Source: Candidatus Bipolaricaulota bacterium (GTDB lineage Bacteria; Bipolaricaulota; Bipolaricaulia; UBA7950; UBA9294). From it: a DNA stretch of 64,000 nt. The stretch covers positions 1-64,000 of the forward strand of contig JANQGM010000026.1 of assembly GCA_028277345.1 (NCBI GenBank). The letters are read 5' to 3'. Shown piece by piece: positions 19,300-28,592 of this stretch. Every line of letters starts with the position of its first letter. Within the stretch, counting starts at the first letter, position 1. The notes under the pieces were generated by a model that ran no database searches, was not told the DNA's origin, and saw only the letters and a program-made list of their open reading frames with translations. Both the position numbers and the translations under genes were made by a program.

Positions 19300-21198
19300 A
19301 TGTCCATCCTGCAAATCGAGCACCTCTCCAAGGCATTCGCCGCCGATGTCCTCTTCGATCCGTTCTCCGCTCACGTGGCGCGCGGCGATCGAATCGCGCT
19401 CATCGGCGACAATGGGGTAGGGAAGTCCACGCTGTTGAAGATGGTTGCCGGCGAGGAGACGGCCACGAGCGGCGCCTTACGGCAGCTGGGGAATGTTCGC
19501 ATCGGCTATTTGTCTCAAACCGCTCGCCTTCGCGGGGATGGCTCCCTGCGTGAGGCCATGGAAACCGCCTTCTCGGATTTGCGCGTTATGGAAACCCAAC
19601 TGAGGGAATTGGAGCATGCGATCGCCGAAGGCACGGCCTCAGACGACGATGTACATCAGTACGACGATCATCTCCATCAGTTCGAGCGTCGAGGCGGATA
19701 TGAGATTGAGGCACGCATTCGCGCCGCCTTGATCGGCGTCGGCTTTTCCCCGGATCAGTTCGAGACTCCCATCAACGTTCTTTCGGGCGGTGAAGAAGCG
19801 CGCGCCGCATTGGCCCGGACGCTTCTACAAGCTCCCGATCTTCTCATGTTGGACGAGCCGACCAATCATCTCGATTTCGGCGCCCTGGACTGGCTGGAAG
19901 AGACGCTGCTTCAGTACCCGGGAGCATTGATCCTGGTGTCTCACGACCGCCACTTGCTGGACCGGGTCGCCAATCGCACATGGGAAATCGCGTTCGAGCA
20001 CATCAATGTCTACAACATCGGGTACACCTCATCCCGCGCCCAACGAGATGCCGATCGCGCGCTACGCCTCAAGTCCTATGCGGAGCAGGAAGAGACCATC
20101 GAGAAATACAAGGACTTCGTCCGCCGACACAAGGCCGGGCAAAAGCATCGCCAAGCCAAGGACCGCGAGCGAAAGTTGGATCGGCTGGAATCGGATCGCC
20201 TTCAACGGCCGCGTGATGCCAAGCGCATTTCGCTCATGATCCCCATCGCAGAGGCCTCCGGGAAGCGCGTGCTTTCGCTTCAGGAGCTCGTCATCGGGTA
20301 CGACACCCCCTTGTTCACCCTTGAGGACGCCGACATCTACCGCGGCGAGAAGATCGCCATCATCGGCCCCAATGGGTGCGGAAAAACGACCCTGCTCAAG
20401 ACGCTGATCGGCGAGCATCGCCCGATATCCGGCCGTTGCGACCGTGGACACAATGTGCGTCACGCCGTTTTCAATCAGCGGCAGGAGGGCTTGCATGGCC
20501 GCGGAACCGTGCTGGATGCCATTCTATCCCGTGCCTCGCTCACCATCTCCGAAGCACGCGGACTGCTTGGACGATTCCTATTCTCGGGCGACGACGTCGA
20601 CAAGAAGATGGAAGCCTTGTCCGGCGGCGAGCGCAGCCGCGTGGCGCTTGCCCTGCTCTCGCTTGTCGAGGGCAACCTGCTGTTGCTCGATGAACCGACC
20701 AATCATCTCGATCTTGCGAGTCAGGAAATCCTGGAAGCGGCGGTAAAGGCCTACCCCGGCACCGTACTGCTGGTCTCCCATGATCGCGCGCTTCTCGAAG
20801 CCGTGACCACACAGGTGTGGGTCGTCGAGGGCGATCGCGTGCACATTCATGGATACGGATACACGGAGTATCGCCGGCGTCGATCCGAATCCGCTGTGGC
20901 GCCGGAGCCCACCCCCGCTGCTCGACGTCAGGAAACACACCCCACCTCCGAGACCGAGCCCAAGAAGCTGACGGCGTACCAAACACGGGAACTCATCGCT
21001 CGCCGAGAGGGCGTCGAACACGAGATCGAAACCCATGAAGCCCAGCTTCAGCGGCTGGAGTCCGAGCTTGCAGAGGCAAGCACAGCGGGCGACGCCGTGA
21101 GGGTCTCTGAGCTTGGACAAGAGCATGCGCGGGCCAAGACCACCCTGGAACGTCTGTACGAAGACTGGAAGTCCCTCTCCGAAACACTGGAGGATTGA
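19300..21198 (+). CDS. ABC-F family ATPase
   Basis: A 632-residue soluble protein with two ABC ATPase domains and no membrane segments, as in ABC-F translation factors (Uup/EttA type) that act at the ribosomal E site. Domain 1 has IGDNGVGKSTLLK near 35 and LSGGEEAR with LLMLDEPTNHLD; domain 2 has IGPNGCGKTTLLK near 355 and LSGGERSR with LLLLDEPTNHLD. A charged linker (about 245-305) separates them, and the last 75 residues form a coiled coil like Uup. Start uncertain only in that no ribosome-binding site is visible. Confidence 0.9.
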   Translation: MSILQIEHLSKAFAADVLFDPFSAHVARGDRIALIGDNGVGKSTLLKMVAGEETATSGALRQLGNVRIGYLSQTARLRGDGSLREAMETAFSDLRVMETQLRELEHAIAEGTASDDDVHQYDDHLHQFERRGGYEIEARIRAALIGVGFSPDQFETPINVLSGGEEARAALARTLLQAPDLLMLDEPTNHLDFGALDWLEETLLQYPGALILVSHDRHLLDRVANRTWEIAFEHINVYNIGYTSSRAQRDADRALRLKSYAEQEETIEKYKDFVRRHKAGQKHRQAKDRERKLDRLESDRLQRPRDAKRISLMIPIAEASGKRVLSLQELVIGYDTPLFTLEDADIYRGEKIAIIGPNGCGKTTLLKTLIGEHRPISGRCDRGHNVRHAVFNQRQEGLHGRGTVLDAILSRASLTISEARGLLGRFLFSGDDVDKKMEALSGGERSRVALALLSLVEGNLLLLDEPTNHLDLASQEILEAAVKAYPGTVLLVSHDRALLEAVTTQVWVVEGDRVHIHGYGYTEYRRRRSESAVAPEPTPAARRQETHPTSETEPKKLTAYQTRELIARREGVEHEIETHEAQLQRLESELAEASTAGDAVRVSELGQEHARAKTTLERLYEDWKSLSETLED

Positions 21199-21199
21199 T

Positions 21200-21862
21200 A
21201 TGCCATCCATTGGTGACCGAATTCGAGATCTGCGCGACGATCTCCCGGCCTCCGTCGATCTGGTCGCCGCCGCCAAAACGCGATCTGCCGACGAGATTCG
21301 GCAGGCCTTGGCTGCCGGGATCGGCGTGCTCGGCCACAACTACGTTCAAGAGGCCAAGGTGATGATCGAAACCGTGGGACGGGATGCCGCCCACTGGACA
21401 TTGATCGGGCATTTGCAACGCAACAAGGTCAAGGCCGCCGTTCAGCTGTTCGACAGCATCCAGACGCTTGACTCCCTGCGGCTGGCTGAAGCCATCGAAC
21501 GCGCATGCGAGGGCGCAAATCGCATCATGTCGGTTCTCATCGAGATCAATGCCGGCCGCGAATTGCAAAAGTCGGGCGTCTCGCCGGATGGTGCCACGGC
21601 ATTGATCCGCCGAATCGCCCCACTCCCGCACCTTCGCATCGAAGGCCTGATGACCATGGGCCCCCTATCCGCAGATCCCGAAGACCTACGTCCACTCTTC
21701 CGCGAAACGCGGCAGCTGTTTATGTCGATCGCCGAGGAAGGCATTTCCAATGTCTCGATGAAGACGCTGTCCATGGGGATGAGCACATCCTACCGCGTCG
21801 CCATTGAGGAAGGGGCCACCATGATTCGTCTCGGCACCGTTCTCTTCGGACCACGTAGCTAG
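21200..21862 (+). CDS. YggS-family PLP-binding protein
   Basis: YggS/PROSC proteins bind pyridoxal phosphate and keep its levels balanced. The 220-residue product has VDLVAAAKTRSADEIRQAL with the PLP-binding Lys, GHNYVQEA, HLQRNKVK, the INAGRELQKSG segment, GLMTMGP and LSMGMSTSYRVAIEEGATMIRLGTVLFG at the end. The usual Glu-Asn in GENY is His-Asn here (GHNY). It starts one base after the ABC-F stop, with TGGAGGATTGAT upstream, so it is in that operon. Confidence 0.92.
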   Translation: MPSIGDRIRDLRDDLPASVDLVAAAKTRSADEIRQALAAGIGVLGHNYVQEAKVMIETVGRDAAHWTLIGHLQRNKVKAAVQLFDSIQTLDSLRLAEAIERACEGANRIMSVLIEINAGRELQKSGVSPDGATALIRRIAPLPHLRIEGLMTMGPLSADPEDLRPLFRETRQLFMSIAEEGISNVSMKTLSMGMSTSYRVAIEEGATMIRLGTVLFGPRS

Positions 21863-22600
21863 CCCCCGCTCCCTGGCGCATCGTCCGCGCGCATAGACTG
21901 CCGGGATCTGCGCAATCGCCGCTTGGACGGCAGGGGATGGATCGCCCCATCGTTCTTCAAACGACGGCAGGGGATGATGTCCGCGCGGCCATTGCCAGGA
22001 CGTCGCAAAATCAACGGTTTCGATGGCACACATCTCGCGATAGGTACGAAAGAACGTGAGATTATCGATAGCGTTCGTATTGGCATTGAGAGACGCGAGA
22101 TACATCAATCCCAACGCATGCGCCAGCTGAGACTGCTGGCGATGGAAATCGATCGGATCCTCGAATCCCACGGAGATCTTGCGGCTCATCCATGAAACGA
22201 ATCTCCCAAACAACGCCTGCCTCAAGATAGGGCCTGATGTCCTCCGCGCGCTCAGCGAAGGGAGCCAGTTCATGGTCCACGGCCTCAAGCCGAAGATGGC
22301 CCTCATCATCGAGGTACGTGGAGGGGGATACCGATCCCAGAGTGAGGATGAGCTGAACACGATGTTCGAGAGCGAATGAGAGATCCTCAAGCGACACGGC
22401 GGCACCCCGTGTCCCACAATAGGCCTTCACACATCCCGATATTCCGGCGTCAACGCGCGCCTCGTTCGGAACGTACATGGCGCCCCAGGATTCGGTTCTC
22501 CAAGGCAGCCCTCCGACAATCCTGCGACGTAGATCCCCACAAGCAACCCGGCGATGATGCGCCGGACTCGATGCCTGCCTCTCAACGTCACCACTGTGGA
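21860..22600 (-). pseudogene. Frameshifted hypothetical lipoprotein-like gene
   Basis: Three reading frames in succession encode one protein-like sequence. First a hydrophobic leader (RRIIAGLLVGIYVAG then SEGC), then from 22478 MYVPNEARVDAGISGCVKAY through RFMDEPQDLRG, then from about 22167 FEDPIDFHRQQSQLAHALGL onward. Both switches fall at runs of G (GGGG near 22487 and GGG at 22167-22169), so they may be sequencing errors or real mutations. The middle (HRVQLILTLGSVSPSTYLDD, VVWEIRFMDEPQD) looks like a TIM-barrel hydrolase, which I cannot confirm. It is convergent with the YggS-like gene. Confidence 0.5.
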
Positions 22601-22627
22601 GGCATCCAGCAGGCGACGAGAGTCATT

Positions 22628-23725
22628 TCACGCCGCCACACGAACAACGCCCGGACACTTGCAAGAGATGCCGACATCGCCCTTTCGCGCCCAACAGCGA
22701 TTCTTGGAGACGCAAGCAGCAGCATCCTGGATTCCCTTCTGAAGCCGTAGTGGAAGGTCAGGTTCGCAGATCAGCGGACGGCAAAGCGAAATCACATCCG
22801 CGTCACCAGACTCTAGCACGTCCTCCATCACCGCCTGGGAACGCATGCCCCCGACCAGCATAACCGGCAACGATGCGGCGTCGCGAAGCCGCGTTGCCCA
22901 GGGCCGGAAAGTGGCCTCGTTGACACCGGCCTCGACACCGGCGCCGATGTTGAAGGCCCCGGAATCGGCAATCCCTCCGCTGATCTCAACGGCGTCGATT
23001 CCCATCTCAGGGAGCCTCCGGATAATCTCAGCCCCATCGTCAAGGCAGAGCCCATCATCGGCTTCATCCCGCGCACCAAGCTTAATCAGAACCGGGTACT
23101 CTTCTCCGACCTCAACTCGAATGGCGTAAGCGATTCGCTCCAAGAAGCGAAGGCGATGATCGAAGCTGCCGCCCCATTCGTCATTGCGGCGATTGGCCAG
23201 CGGAGATAGAAACTGATTGACAAGATAGCCATGAGCGGCGTGAATCTGCACCGCATCGAAGCCCGCACGCTTGCCTCGCCGTGCAGCTTGAGCGTACGCA
23301 TCGATGAGGTCTTCGATCTCGTCAATCGATGCTTCTTTTGCCGCCGGTTTGGGAGGCTTCGCATCCACAGCGGTCGGAGCGATCGGATCCGCGACGAGTC
23401 CTTCGCGAACTTGACGCCCTCCATGGTTGATCTGAACAGCGATCTTGCCGCCTTCGGCATGGACGGCATCGGCCAAGGTCGCCAGCGCCTCGATGCATGC
23501 ATCGTCGTGGATTCCTGTCATGCCGGGATGCGCCTTTCCCGAGGCCTGCACATACATATGTCCCGTGACAATGAGGCCAACGCCTCCCTTGGCAAGCGCC
23601 GCGTACATGGAACTCAGTTGAGGAAACGGAGTTCCCTGCTCATCAGCCAGAACTTCTGCTGTCGCCGAACGCATCATCCGATTTCGTAGCGTCATCGTTC
23701 CAATCTGGATGGGGTCGAATAACAA
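22628..23725 (-). CDS. Old Yellow Enzyme-family FMN oxidoreductase
   Basis: A 365-residue NADH:flavin oxidoreductase of the OYE family, which reduces activated double bonds using FMN. It has LFDPIQIGTMTLRNRMMRSATAE at the start, VQINHGGRQ, the active-site HAAHGYLVNQFLSPLANRRNDEWGGS near residue 170, and VEISGG and LVGGMRS barrel motifs. The C-terminal CVSKNRCW...CKCP matches 2,4-dienoyl-CoA reductase relatives but lacks their extra FAD domain. The start is a TTG with AAGGAGG five bases upstream. Physiological substrate unknown. Confidence 0.9.
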   Translation of the reverse strand: MLFDPIQIGTMTLRNRMMRSATAEVLADEQGTPFPQLSSMYAALAKGGVGLIVTGHMYVQASGKAHPGMTGIHDDACIEALATLADAVHAEGGKIAVQINHGGRQVREGLVADPIAPTAVDAKPPKPAAKEASIDEIEDLIDAYAQAARRGKRAGFDAVQIHAAHGYLVNQFLSPLANRRNDEWGGSFDHRLRFLERIAYAIRVEVGEEYPVLIKLGARDEADDGLCLDDGAEIIRRLPEMGIDAVEISGGIADSGAFNIGAGVEAGVNEATFRPWATRLRDAASLPVMLVGGMRSQAVMEDVLESGDADVISLCRPLICEPDLPLRLQKGIQDAAACVSKNRCWARKGDVGISCKCPGVVRVAA

Positions 23726-23786
23726 AGCAACCTCCTTGATGGATGATTCTACCCGTTTCGATCCTCATGAAGCGGGCGACTCTCCC

Positions 23787-23816
23787 TTGTTCGGGGAGGA
23801 TGAAACAAGTTAGGCT
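23787..23816 (+). promoter_or_regulatory. Putative promoter of the secreted Cys-rich protein gene
   Basis: TTGTTC at 23787-23792, 18 bases, TAGGCT at 23811-23816. The same -10 hexamer recurs at 62398. A GGAGG site and ATG follow at 23850-23860. Confidence 0.35.
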
Positions 23817-23859
23817 GGAGTCGTGTAGATGCTGAGACGAATCCGCCAAGGAGGCTGGT

Positions 23860-26283
23860 ATGCGATATTCAAGGCTCATTTTCCCATTGCTCATGGTCTT
23901 CATGCTCCTTGCGCTCGGCGCAGTTGGAGCTGAACCCTTCGCATTGGATGCGCTACATCTGATTCATTGGGAGCAGATTCCCGAAGGCAGGCCCTCGGAC
24001 TCTGGCCCCGTGAGTGCGGCCGTGCTCATGGCCTGGTATGCCGAGCATGGCTACCCGGAGCTCTTACCCGATCTGAACGAAGATGGTCGAGTCGATGAAG
24101 AGGACACTCGCTGGCTGGCCCGCGAGTTGGGAGATGCCATGGGGAGCGATGTTCTCAACGATCGACTGGCCGATCCCTTCCTCGTCTATCCACTGGCACG
24201 ATACATCGCGCAAACCTATCCGGATACGTTTCGGATGGTCATTCACGACGCCTCATTCGCCGAGGAGGTCGAACGCGATCTTGGGCAGTCTTTCCATCCC
24301 GAGGAAATCCCCGGGATCACCATCGAAGTCCTTGAGGATCCCTTCTACGAACTCTACGTTCATCACCTCGAGCAGCGTCGTCCCGGCATCGTCGGCATCG
24401 GCCACGATGTTCCCGAGTGGAACGACTTCGCGGTTAGCCGATCCTACATTCCCGAAGACGCTCCCGAAGGTCGGCCCGTCGATCTGGTCAATTCGGGCTT
24501 CATGCAGTTCGGCCACGAAGAGGTCTGGAATACATTCATGCGCTTCGAACACGAGCGATGGAGCCTTCTCCGTCCGGAATGGGTTCCCTTTGAGTTCTTC
24601 CTTATCCTGATTCCGGAAGGCGAGGATGACGGAGCCTCACATCCTGGAGACGACCCAGGCGATGATCCTGGAGACACGCCCGGCCAGCCGGGAGACGACC
24701 CAGGCGATACCCCGGGACAACCCGGCGACGATCCCGGAGACACGCCCCGGCAACCTGGTGATGGACCAGGAGACGATCCTCAGAACGGAGGGACACCGGG
24801 AACGCCACCGCCTGTACCAGGAGACACTCCAGGAGGATCGAGGGATCCTTTCGACGAGCGTCAGACGGCTTGGCCCTGCTGTTTGCCTGATGGGAGTTGC
24901 GAGGACCTCTCCGTCGAAGAGTGTCGAGCCCGTGAAGGAATCTCCAATCTTTCCGGACTCCCGTGTGAGGAGCTGACGTGCCCTTCCTCTTCTGAGACGT
25001 GCGGTGCTGTCGAGGGGGAAATCACCGACATCTGCTACACCTACGAGCGAGGAATCCTCTCGGTCTATGTATCCTTTGCCATTCACAACCGCAGTTCCGT
25101 GACGGCGCAGGATATCACGGCCTATGGCCTCGTGGGGCTCAACGACGGCGTCAACGGTTTGGGAGGCGGGCCGGAGTGTCAGGATTGGAAATACGGGCTC
25201 GACATTCCCGGAAACAGCACCTATACCTACGACCATGTGTTTACGACATCGGCCCCCAATCTTGATTTAAACAACCTCAGCTACCTCTATGGCGCCTTGT
25301 GGCTTCAGACCGATGGAAGCCGACCGTGCTGGCCCATTATCAAGCAGGCGTGGGTCAACACGTGGGATCCCGCTCCATTGTGCAATCCATCCAGTCAAAG
25401 CACGCCTCCCGGAACGTCCGGAGATGGAGGCCTACCGGGTGGACAACCTCCGGAATTGGGAGTCTGTTGCCTACCCAACGGAACCTGCGAAATGCTCGGC
25501 CCCTATGTCTGCGATGCGCGTGGAGGCGCCTTCTTCCCCGATGCAGAGGATTGCAGCGATATCGATTGCGGCAAGGCCGTGGTCGGCGACTGCCCGAAAC
25601 TGGTGGCGCGCATCTCCAGCGCGTGTTACAGCGTCGCCCCAGACGGCAACACGACCCTGCATGTCACCTTGGAAATCGAGAACACGGGAACCGCGGACGC
25701 CAATGACGTGACGGCCAACATCGATGCCGGGTTTGGGTACATGAGCCCGAATACGGTCTTCCTCAACAGCAAGTATATCGAATGGGAGACCGACGTTGCG
25801 ACCGGACAGACGGTCACCAAATCGTTCGAGATCCCGATCGGCGTCTATCCGACCAACCAGCAACCCGAGGCCTTCCCATGGATCGACCACAAGCTGTGGA
25901 TGGATGAGAACGGCTGCAACTGGTGGACGGATCAAAGCATTGCGGAGATCGATCCCGACGGGAGCCTCCCACAGTGCGGCGGCAGAGAGAGCGGCTCCTC
26001 GACGGAAACGAAAGGCGCCTGCTGTCTTCCTTCGGGAGGCTGCCTGGTCGTTGACAGCGCCACATGCGATTCGCATCAAGGGGAGTTCTATGGCGAGGGA
26101 ACCGCGTGTGGAACCGTTGCCTGTTCCTCGGATCAGGAAGCCCCCCCGGCCACTCCCCAAGACCCGGTAGGCGCCTGCTGTTTCCCAGGCGGAGGGTGCT
26201 CGATCATGGATAGTACGAGCTGTGATGCCGAAGGCGGCGAATTCTACGGCGAAGGCACCGACTGTAGCAGTTGCGGCAATTAG
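23860..26283 (+). CDS. Large secreted protein with Cys-rich repeats
   Basis: The 807-residue product has a signal peptide (residues 1-24). Residues about 28-240 resemble a C39-like papain fold: DSGPVSAAVLMAWYAEHGY sits where the family has a catalytic Cys before GP, but here it is Ser. An EF-hand-like DLNEDGRVDEEDTRW lies near residue 70. A PGDDPGDTPGQ repeat (about 262-330) is a flexible linker. Then four Cys-rich units, each beginning CC(L/F)P.G.C and ending C....C, at about residues 340, 535, 720 and 765, separated by two beta-domain-like stretches. It probably acts outside the cell; function unknown. It stands alone with its own promoter. Confidence 0.8.
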   Translation: MRYSRLIFPLLMVFMLLALGAVGAEPFALDALHLIHWEQIPEGRPSDSGPVSAAVLMAWYAEHGYPELLPDLNEDGRVDEEDTRWLARELGDAMGSDVLNDRLADPFLVYPLARYIAQTYPDTFRMVIHDASFAEEVERDLGQSFHPEEIPGITIEVLEDPFYELYVHHLEQRRPGIVGIGHDVPEWNDFAVSRSYIPEDAPEGRPVDLVNSGFMQFGHEEVWNTFMRFEHERWSLLRPEWVPFEFFLILIPEGEDDGASHPGDDPGDDPGDTPGQPGDDPGDTPGQPGDDPGDTPRQPGDGPGDDPQNGGTPGTPPPVPGDTPGGSRDPFDERQTAWPCCLPDGSCEDLSVEECRAREGISNLSGLPCEELTCPSSSETCGAVEGEITDICYTYERGILSVYVSFAIHNRSSVTAQDITAYGLVGLNDGVNGLGGGPECQDWKYGLDIPGNSTYTYDHVFTTSAPNLDLNNLSYLYGALWLQTDGSRPCWPIIKQAWVNTWDPAPLCNPSSQSTPPGTSGDGGLPGGQPPELGVCCLPNGTCEMLGPYVCDARGGAFFPDAEDCSDIDCGKAVVGDCPKLVARISSACYSVAPDGNTTLHVTLEIENTGTADANDVTANIDAGFGYMSPNTVFLNSKYIEWETDVATGQTVTKSFEIPIGVYPTNQQPEAFPWIDHKLWMDENGCNWWTDQSIAEIDPDGSLPQCGGRESGSSTETKGACCLPSGGCLVVDSATCDSHQGEFYGEGTACGTVACSSDQEAPPATPQDPVGACCFPGGGCSIMDSTSCDAEGGEFYGEGTDCSSCGN

Positions 26284-26304
26284 CATAGCATCATTCAAGA
26301 GGAC

Positions 26305-26335
26305 GAGCCGCACATCCGCTCAGGATGTGCGGCTC
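26305..26335 (+). terminator. Hairpin terminator after the secreted protein gene
   Basis: A perfect 13-base stem (GAGCCGCACATCC with its complement) around a five-base loop, 21 bases after the stop. The following TGAATTGT is only weakly T-rich. Confidence 0.6.
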
Positions 26336-26383
26336 TGAATTGTATGGCGCCACGATCGGCACCCACCTCAATCTCATGATCGC

Positions 26384-26412
26384 TTGCAGAATCCGTGTCC
26401 TCCCACTATCCT
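26384..26412 (+). promoter_or_regulatory. Putative promoter of the RIO-kinase leader
   Basis: TTGCAG at 26384-26389, 17 bases, TATCCT at 26407-26412. The predicted start near 26419 gives a leader of about 170 bases before the kinase. Confidence 0.45.
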
Positions 26413-26463
26413 TCGCATGTCAGGACAATCACGTTCAGACGGACAGACCAAAGGAGGTTGTGA

Positions 26464-26514
26464 ATGACTGTCGTGAAAACCGTCAAGCCTACTGCCTCCT
26501 TGGATAGCGCCTAA
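26464..26514 (+). CDS. Putative 16-residue leader peptide
   Basis: The ORF MTVVKTVKPTASLDSA has a strong site, AAAGGAGG, seven bases before its ATG. It ends 76 bases before the RIO-like kinase start. Bases 26493-26501 inside it (TGCCTCCTT) are a perfect complement of the kinase ribosome-binding site at 26579-26587. Its translation could therefore control access to that site. No similarity to a known leader peptide. Confidence 0.4.
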   Translation: MTVVKTVKPTASLDSA

Positions 26515-26587
26515 TACCGGCGACACATTTTCCCTTCAAAGCGAGGCAGCCTCGGCATCAAAAACTGCCACTGTTTTGAAGGAGGCA
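26493..26587 (+). promoter_or_regulatory. Possible RNA switch over the kinase ribosome-binding site
   Basis: Two alternative pairings include the kinase Shine-Dalgarno: 26493-26501 with 26579-26587 (nine pairs) and 26533-26540 (CCTTCAAA) with 26575-26582 (eight pairs). They exclude each other because both use 26579-26582. A ribosome on the leader ORF would block the first. This is inference from complementarity only. Confidence 0.35.
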
Positions 26588-26590
26588 CCC

Positions 26591-27370
26591 TTGAACCAGA
26601 ATCCCATCGCACATCGCGACCGGGAAGTATCCTCCCATGATCACGAGATCGCCATTCCGGAACTGGACGATTTCGTCAAGCGCGGTCTGTTGACCGAGGT
26701 CTATGCCACGCTCACGAGCGGAAAGGAAGGCACGGTCTATTGCTGCCGCGCTCACCCCTCGACGCGGTGCCGGTTTATCGCCGCCAAGGTGTATCGCAAG
26801 CACGCGGCGCGTTCCATTCGTCGCGGCCTGTATTTCGAAGGCCGTGAGCGAGGCATGAAAGGACGAGAGCTTCGAGCTGTTCAGAAGGGCACCGAACTAG
26901 GGCATCAAATCATGGCCGGCATGTGGGTTCATGCAGAGTATGACGCGCTTCATCGGCTGAAGCAGGCGGGCGCCGATGTCCCCGAACCCATCGCTCAGTG
27001 TGATCGCGTGATCCTCATGGAGTACATTGGAAATGGAGCCGGCCCCGCTCCTCATCTCCATAGCGCGGATCTTGATACAGACACGGCACACCGCTACTTC
27101 GCGCTCATCCTACACAACATCGAGATCATGCTATCCGAGCATCTCATTCATGGAGACCTTTCCGCCTACAACATCCTGATGTGGAAGAATCGCCCGTGCA
27201 TCATCGATCTTCCTCAAGCTGTCGACGTGCGCTTCAACCGTAACGCCTTCGAGCTGTTGCAACGGGATCTGGAGAACGTCTGCAGATTCTTCGCATCTCA
27301 TGGTGTCGTGAGCTCAGCCATTGACCTTGCCACCAGCCTCTGGGAACGCTATCAACGCGCGCTTCTGTAG
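26591..27370 (+). CDS. RIO-type protein kinase
   Basis: A 259-residue kinase-like protein of the RIO family. It has GLLTEVYATLTSGKEGTVYCC (ATP-binding region), AAKVYRKHAARSIRRG with the probable catalytic-loop-partner Lys, MEYIGNG hinge, the catalytic HGDLSAYNIL and the metal-binding IIDLPQAVD. All key residues are present. In archaea and eukaryotes RIO kinases act in ribosome maturation; bacterial roles are little known. The chosen start is TTG with AAGGAGG five bases upstream. Confidence 0.85.
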   Translation: MNQNPIAHRDREVSSHDHEIAIPELDDFVKRGLLTEVYATLTSGKEGTVYCCRAHPSTRCRFIAAKVYRKHAARSIRRGLYFEGRERGMKGRELRAVQKGTELGHQIMAGMWVHAEYDALHRLKQAGADVPEPIAQCDRVILMEYIGNGAGPAPHLHSADLDTDTAHRYFALILHNIEIMLSEHLIHGDLSAYNILMWKNRPCIIDLPQAVDVRFNRNAFELLQRDLENVCRFFASHGVVSSAIDLATSLWERYQRALL

Positions 27371-27374
27371 GTCC

Positions 27375-27407
27375 GTCGGGCGGCAGTTCGTGCCGCCCGA
27401 CGTCTTT
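27375..27407 (+). terminator. Rho-independent terminator after the RIO kinase
   Basis: An 11-base perfect stem (GTCGGGCGGCA at 27375-27385 with 27391-27401) around GTTCG, followed by GTCTTTT. It lies five bases after the stop. Confidence 0.85.
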
Positions 27408-27584
27408 TCGGTTTCTCCTGAGACTCTCGACCCAGGATGTCGCCTTCACCCTCAACGACGGCACCTTGTAGCCCCGTCAAACACCCCGGTTGAACCCTAG
27501 CCCCTATCCGTTCTACACACTTAACGGATCTCTATTCGCATGCGTTCAAATGCGATCGCACTGTCTTATTGAAAAGGAGAACCC

Positions 27585-28592
27585 ATGAAAAACATACTCC
27601 AAGGGTATATCAATCGCCCCGCAACGCTAGACGATATCCCCGCGATCACAGAGGCCATCAATCATTACACCCAGGCTCTAACAAATGAAACCTACACGAC
27701 CGAACAGCACTTGAAGAATTACCTCACCACACCAGGGTTCGATCTCAGAGATTCAAGCCGTGTTGTGCTCGCTTCCAACGATCAGCTATGTGGGTATGCC
27801 GTCGTCGCAGATTTCATTGCGCCCCACATCAGAACTCACGCGTGGGCTTTTGTGCCTCGCGAGGAACAAGGACGCGGCATTGGCACGGCGCTTCATCGCT
27901 GGATGGAGTCTCGAGCCCGCGAGGCGATAGAAAAAGCACCGGACGGTACCCGGGTTTGCATGATCCAGAGCGTTTATGACGCTGATGAACCCGCGATGAG
28001 CCTCCTTGAGAGTTGTGGGTACTCCCAATCTAGGCATTACTGGAGAATGACTATTGCGTTGTCGGATTCGGACCCCTCTCCCCGCTGGCCAAGCGGCATC
28101 TCCATCGAGACCGCTGACTTGCGAAAAGATTTGGAAACTCCGTTTCGCGCGCTGAACGAGGCCTTCCGCGATCACTATGGCCACATTGAGGGAGATCTTG
28201 AGGAACGTATGGAACAGCAGCGGCATTACTTGGAAAGCGATCCAGACTACACCCCTGAACTCTGTTTCCTGGCCAAAGCGCAGGATCAAATTGCTGGCGT
28301 TTGTCTAGGGTATCCGAAGCTGGGAGACAACCCAGCAGGCGGATACATTCAAAGCCTCGGCGTTCTCCGCCCATGGCGCAACAAGGGGTTGGGCCTCGCC
28401 TTGCTGCACCACACGTTCCACACCATGCGCCAGTTGGGAAAAGCGAAGGTCGCCCTTCATGTCGACTCCGAAAGCCTGACAGGGGCCACTCGGCTTTATG
28501 AAAAGGCGGGCATGAAGGTGGATCAGCTGTCCCACGAATACGAACTTGAGCTGCGTCCAGGCACCGATTTATCTACAGCACGTTCCGAATAA
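27585..28592 (+). CDS. Double-GNAT acetyltransferase
   Basis: A 335-residue protein of two GNAT domains in tandem, an arrangement like mycothiol synthase. Domain 1 (about 10-155) has the acetyl-CoA loop REEQGRGIGTALHRW near 95; domain 2 (about 170-325) has RPWRNKGLGLALLHHTF near 265 and SLTGATRLYEKAGM. The donor site is well formed in both. AAAAGGAGAACCC precedes the ATG. A related double-GNAT protein is encoded at 30199-31176. Acceptor substrate unknown. Confidence 0.85.
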   Translation: MKNILQGYINRPATLDDIPAITEAINHYTQALTNETYTTEQHLKNYLTTPGFDLRDSSRVVLASNDQLCGYAVVADFIAPHIRTHAWAFVPREEQGRGIGTALHRWMESRAREAIEKAPDGTRVCMIQSVYDADEPAMSLLESCGYSQSRHYWRMTIALSDSDPSPRWPSGISIETADLRKDLETPFRALNEAFRDHYGHIEGDLEERMEQQRHYLESDPDYTPELCFLAKAQDQIAGVCLGYPKLGDNPAGGYIQSLGVLRPWRNKGLGLALLHHTFHTMRQLGKAKVALHVDSESLTGATRLYEKAGMKVDQLSHEYELELRPGTDLSTARSE

